A stretch of DNA of 6,641 nt. Source: CAZKTS01 sp964555735. GTDB taxonomy: Bacteria; Actinomycetota; Acidimicrobiia; IMCC26256; PALSA-555. Location of the stretch: assembly GCA_964555735.1 (NCBI GenBank), contig CAZKTS010000128.1, positions 1 to 6,641 of the forward strand. The letters run 5' to 3'. Positions 5,274 through 6,641 of the stretch are shown here, piece by piece (position 1 is the stretch's first letter; the number at the start of each line of letters is the position of its first letter). The position numbers were made by a program, and so were the translations under genes. The notes beneath the pieces are model-generated. The model saw nothing but the letters and a program-made list of their open reading frames with translations, did no database searches and had not been told where the DNA came from.

Positions 5274-6641
5274 CTATTCCGGGAAGGGGCTCGGCTCCGC
5301 CGGGCCGGCCACCACGCCACATGCCCGTTGCACGGCCGCGACTAGGCGGTCGGCCACCAGCTCGGCGCTCTCGGGGCTCGGCGCCTCCACCATCACCCGG
5401 ACCACGGGCTCGGTGCCGGACGGGCGCACGAGCACGCGGCCGTCGGGCTGGAGCTCGGCGTCGATGGCACGCGCCTCCTCCCAGAACTCGGTGCTCACGT
5501 CGAGCGCGCTCCGATCGCGCACGGTCACGTTGCGCAGCACCTGCGGGAACCGCTGCATGACGCCGGCGAGGAGCGACAGCGAGTGCCCGGTGCCGTGGAC
5601 GACGTCGAGGAGCAGCGCGCCGGTGAGCGTGCCGTCGCCGGTGCTGCCGTGATCGGCGAAGATCACGTGCCCGGACTGCTCACCGCCGAGGGCGAGGTTG
5701 CGGCGCTCGAGCTCGTCGAGCACGGCGCGATCGCCCACCGGCACCTCGATCAGGTCGACGTCGTGGGCGGCAAGGCAACGGCGGAGCCCGAGGTTCGACA
5801 TCACCGTCGCGACGATGGCGTCGCCGCGGAGCGCGTCGCGCTCCTTCATGTCGAGCGCGCAGATCGCCATGATCTGGTCGCCGTCGATGATGCCGCCCCG
5901 CTCGTCGACCGCGATGACCCGGTCGGCGTCGCCGTCCAGGGCGAGCCCGGCGCGCGCGCCACTGGCCACCACGGCTTCTTGGAGCCCCGTCGGGTCGGTG
6001 GACCCGGACGCGAGGTTGATGTTGGTGCCGTCGGGCCAGGCGTTGATGACCTCGACCTCGGCACCGAGCTCGCGGAACACCTTGGGCGCCGATCGGAACG
6101 CGGCGCCGTTGCCACAGTCGATGACGACCTTGAGACCGTCGAGGCGGCGGCCTTCCAGCGCGCCGACCACGTGCGTGACGTACTCCTCGACCGGATCCTT
6201 CACCTGGCCGTCGACGCCCACGCCCGCGCCGGCCGGGCCGGGGCCGGGGGCGCTGGTGGCGAGCTCGCGCAGGTGCTGCTCGACCCGGTGCTCGAGCTCG
6301 TCGGTGATCTTGCGCCCGCCGGGCGAGAACAGCTTGATGCCGTTGTCCTCGAACGGGTTGTGGCTCGCCGAGATCATGACTGCGGGCGCGTTGCGCACGC
6401 GAGCGAGATGGGCGACGCCGGGCGTCGGCAGCACGCCGGCCAGCTCGACGTTGCCGCCCTCGGCGCAGATGCCGGCGACGAGCGCGGCCTGGAGCATCGG
6501 ACCCGAGCGGCGCGTGTCGCGCCCGATGACGAACGGGACGTCGGCACCGAGCACCCGCGCCGCGGCGCGGCCGAGCGCGGTCACGAGCTCGGGGCTCAGG
6601 TCGCGGTTGGCTACACCGCGGATGCCGTCGGTGCCGAACTG
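5274..6641 (-). CDS. glmM: Phosphoglucosamine mutase (5' end truncated by window edge)
   Basis: GlmM converts glucosamine-6-phosphate to glucosamine-1-phosphate in the cytoplasm, the step before GlmU in UDP-GlcNAc and peptidoglycan synthesis. The frame is open to the window edge and gives 455 residues beginning QFGTDGIRG. The family usually starts with a few residues then FGTDGIRG, so only about two to five codons are missing. A GTG at 6584 is in frame but lies inside this conserved block and is not the start. Four hallmark elements of the alpha-D-phosphohexomutase family are present in order (numbering from the first visible residue): the phosphoserine loop ISASHNP with Ser about 93, the metal loop DGDADR at 236-241, the sugar-specificity loop GGEQSG at 319-324, and the phosphate-binding loop RPSGTEP at 406-412. 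GGEQSG and FGTDGIRG favour GlmM over other phosphohexomutases such as ManB. A Gly/Pro/Ala-rich stretch near 129-145 is a local linker. The gene ends with TAG, 57 bases before glmS, whose product supplies its substrate. Confidence 0.97.
   Translation of the reverse strand, partial: QFGTDGIRGVANRDLSPELVTALGRAAARVLGADVPFVIGRDTRRSGPMLQAALVAGICAEGGNVELAGVLPTPGVAHLARVRNAPAVMISASHNPFEDNGIKLFSPGGRKITDELEHRVEQHLRELATSAPGPGPAGAGVGVDGQVKDPVEEYVTHVVGALEGRRLDGLKVVIDCGNGAAFRSAPKVFRELGAEVEVINAWPDGTNINLASGSTDPTGLQEAVVASGARAGLALDGDADRVIAVDERGGIIDGDQIMAICALDMKERDALRGDAIVATVMSNLGLRRCLAAHDVDLIEVPVGDRAVLDELERRNLALGGEQSGHVIFADHGSTGDGTLTGALLLDVVHGTGHSLSLLAGVMQRFPQVLRNVTVRDRSALDVSTEFWEEARAIDAELQPDGRVLVRPSGTEPVVRVMVEAPSPESAELVADRLVAAVQRACGVVAGPAEPSPFPE

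Noticed and set aside
2625..5345. 906-residue open frame on the plus strand, antisense to glmS
   Set aside because: Its length follows from the strong GC third-position bias of glmS. The translation is a low-information mix of Arg, Asp, Val, Gly, Glu and His with no recognisable motif, and the opposite strand carries clear conserved domains throughout.
4765..5652. Plus-strand frame spanning the glmM-glmS spacer
   Set aside because: Ser/Arg/Thr/Ala-rich shadow overlapping two well-supported genes on the other strand.

Overview
The window is very GC-rich (by eye around 70%, with strong G/C preference at third codon positions). It is almost fully coding, with four genes in a row on the minus strand, read from high to low coordinates: glmM (5' end just outside the window), a very long glmS-like gene, acpS, and a fused NAD(P)HX-repair gene nnr (3' end outside the window). 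The order glmM - glmS - acpS - nnr, compositional bias and protein style resemble the housekeeping cluster of high-GC Actinomycetota. A deep-branching group such as Acidimicrobiia is my best guess, but this is inference only. In related genomes this stretch is usually followed by alr and the tsaE/tsaB/tsaD genes, which would lie beyond position 1.

Layout: 6641-5274 is phosphoglucosamine mutase, with nearly the complete protein visible. 5273-5217 is a 57-base spacer with a small GC hairpin and a good ribosome binding site. 5216-1788 is a 1142-residue glucosamine-6-phosphate synthase-like protein, nearly twice the usual size of about 610. 1785-1405 is holo-ACP synthase, starting two bases after the glmS stop. 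1386-1 is bifunctional NAD(P)HX epimerase/dehydratase, starting 18 bases after the acpS stop. No gap over 300 bases exists, and no RNA gene, mobile element, CRISPR array or convincing terminator was seen. Everything looks like one co-directional transcription unit.

How the genes fit together: GlmS makes glucosamine-6-phosphate from fructose-6-phosphate and glutamine, and GlmM turns it into glucosamine-1-phosphate for UDP-GlcNAc and peptidoglycan. AcpS activates acyl carrier protein for fatty-acid synthesis, so wall and membrane precursor supply are adjacent. Nnr repairs damaged NADH/NADPH hydrates.

The notable object is the long GlmS. It has the N-terminal nucleophile cysteine, the glutaminase landmarks and two SIS domains, and it keeps the main isomerase residues at canonical spacing. 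It also carries about 130 extra residues inside the first helix of the glutaminase domain, a second smaller expansion before the HTRW motif, about 100 extra residues after the second SIS domain, and about 197 residues after a motif that looks like the normal GlmS C-terminal tail. Several glutaminase-site residues are substituted.
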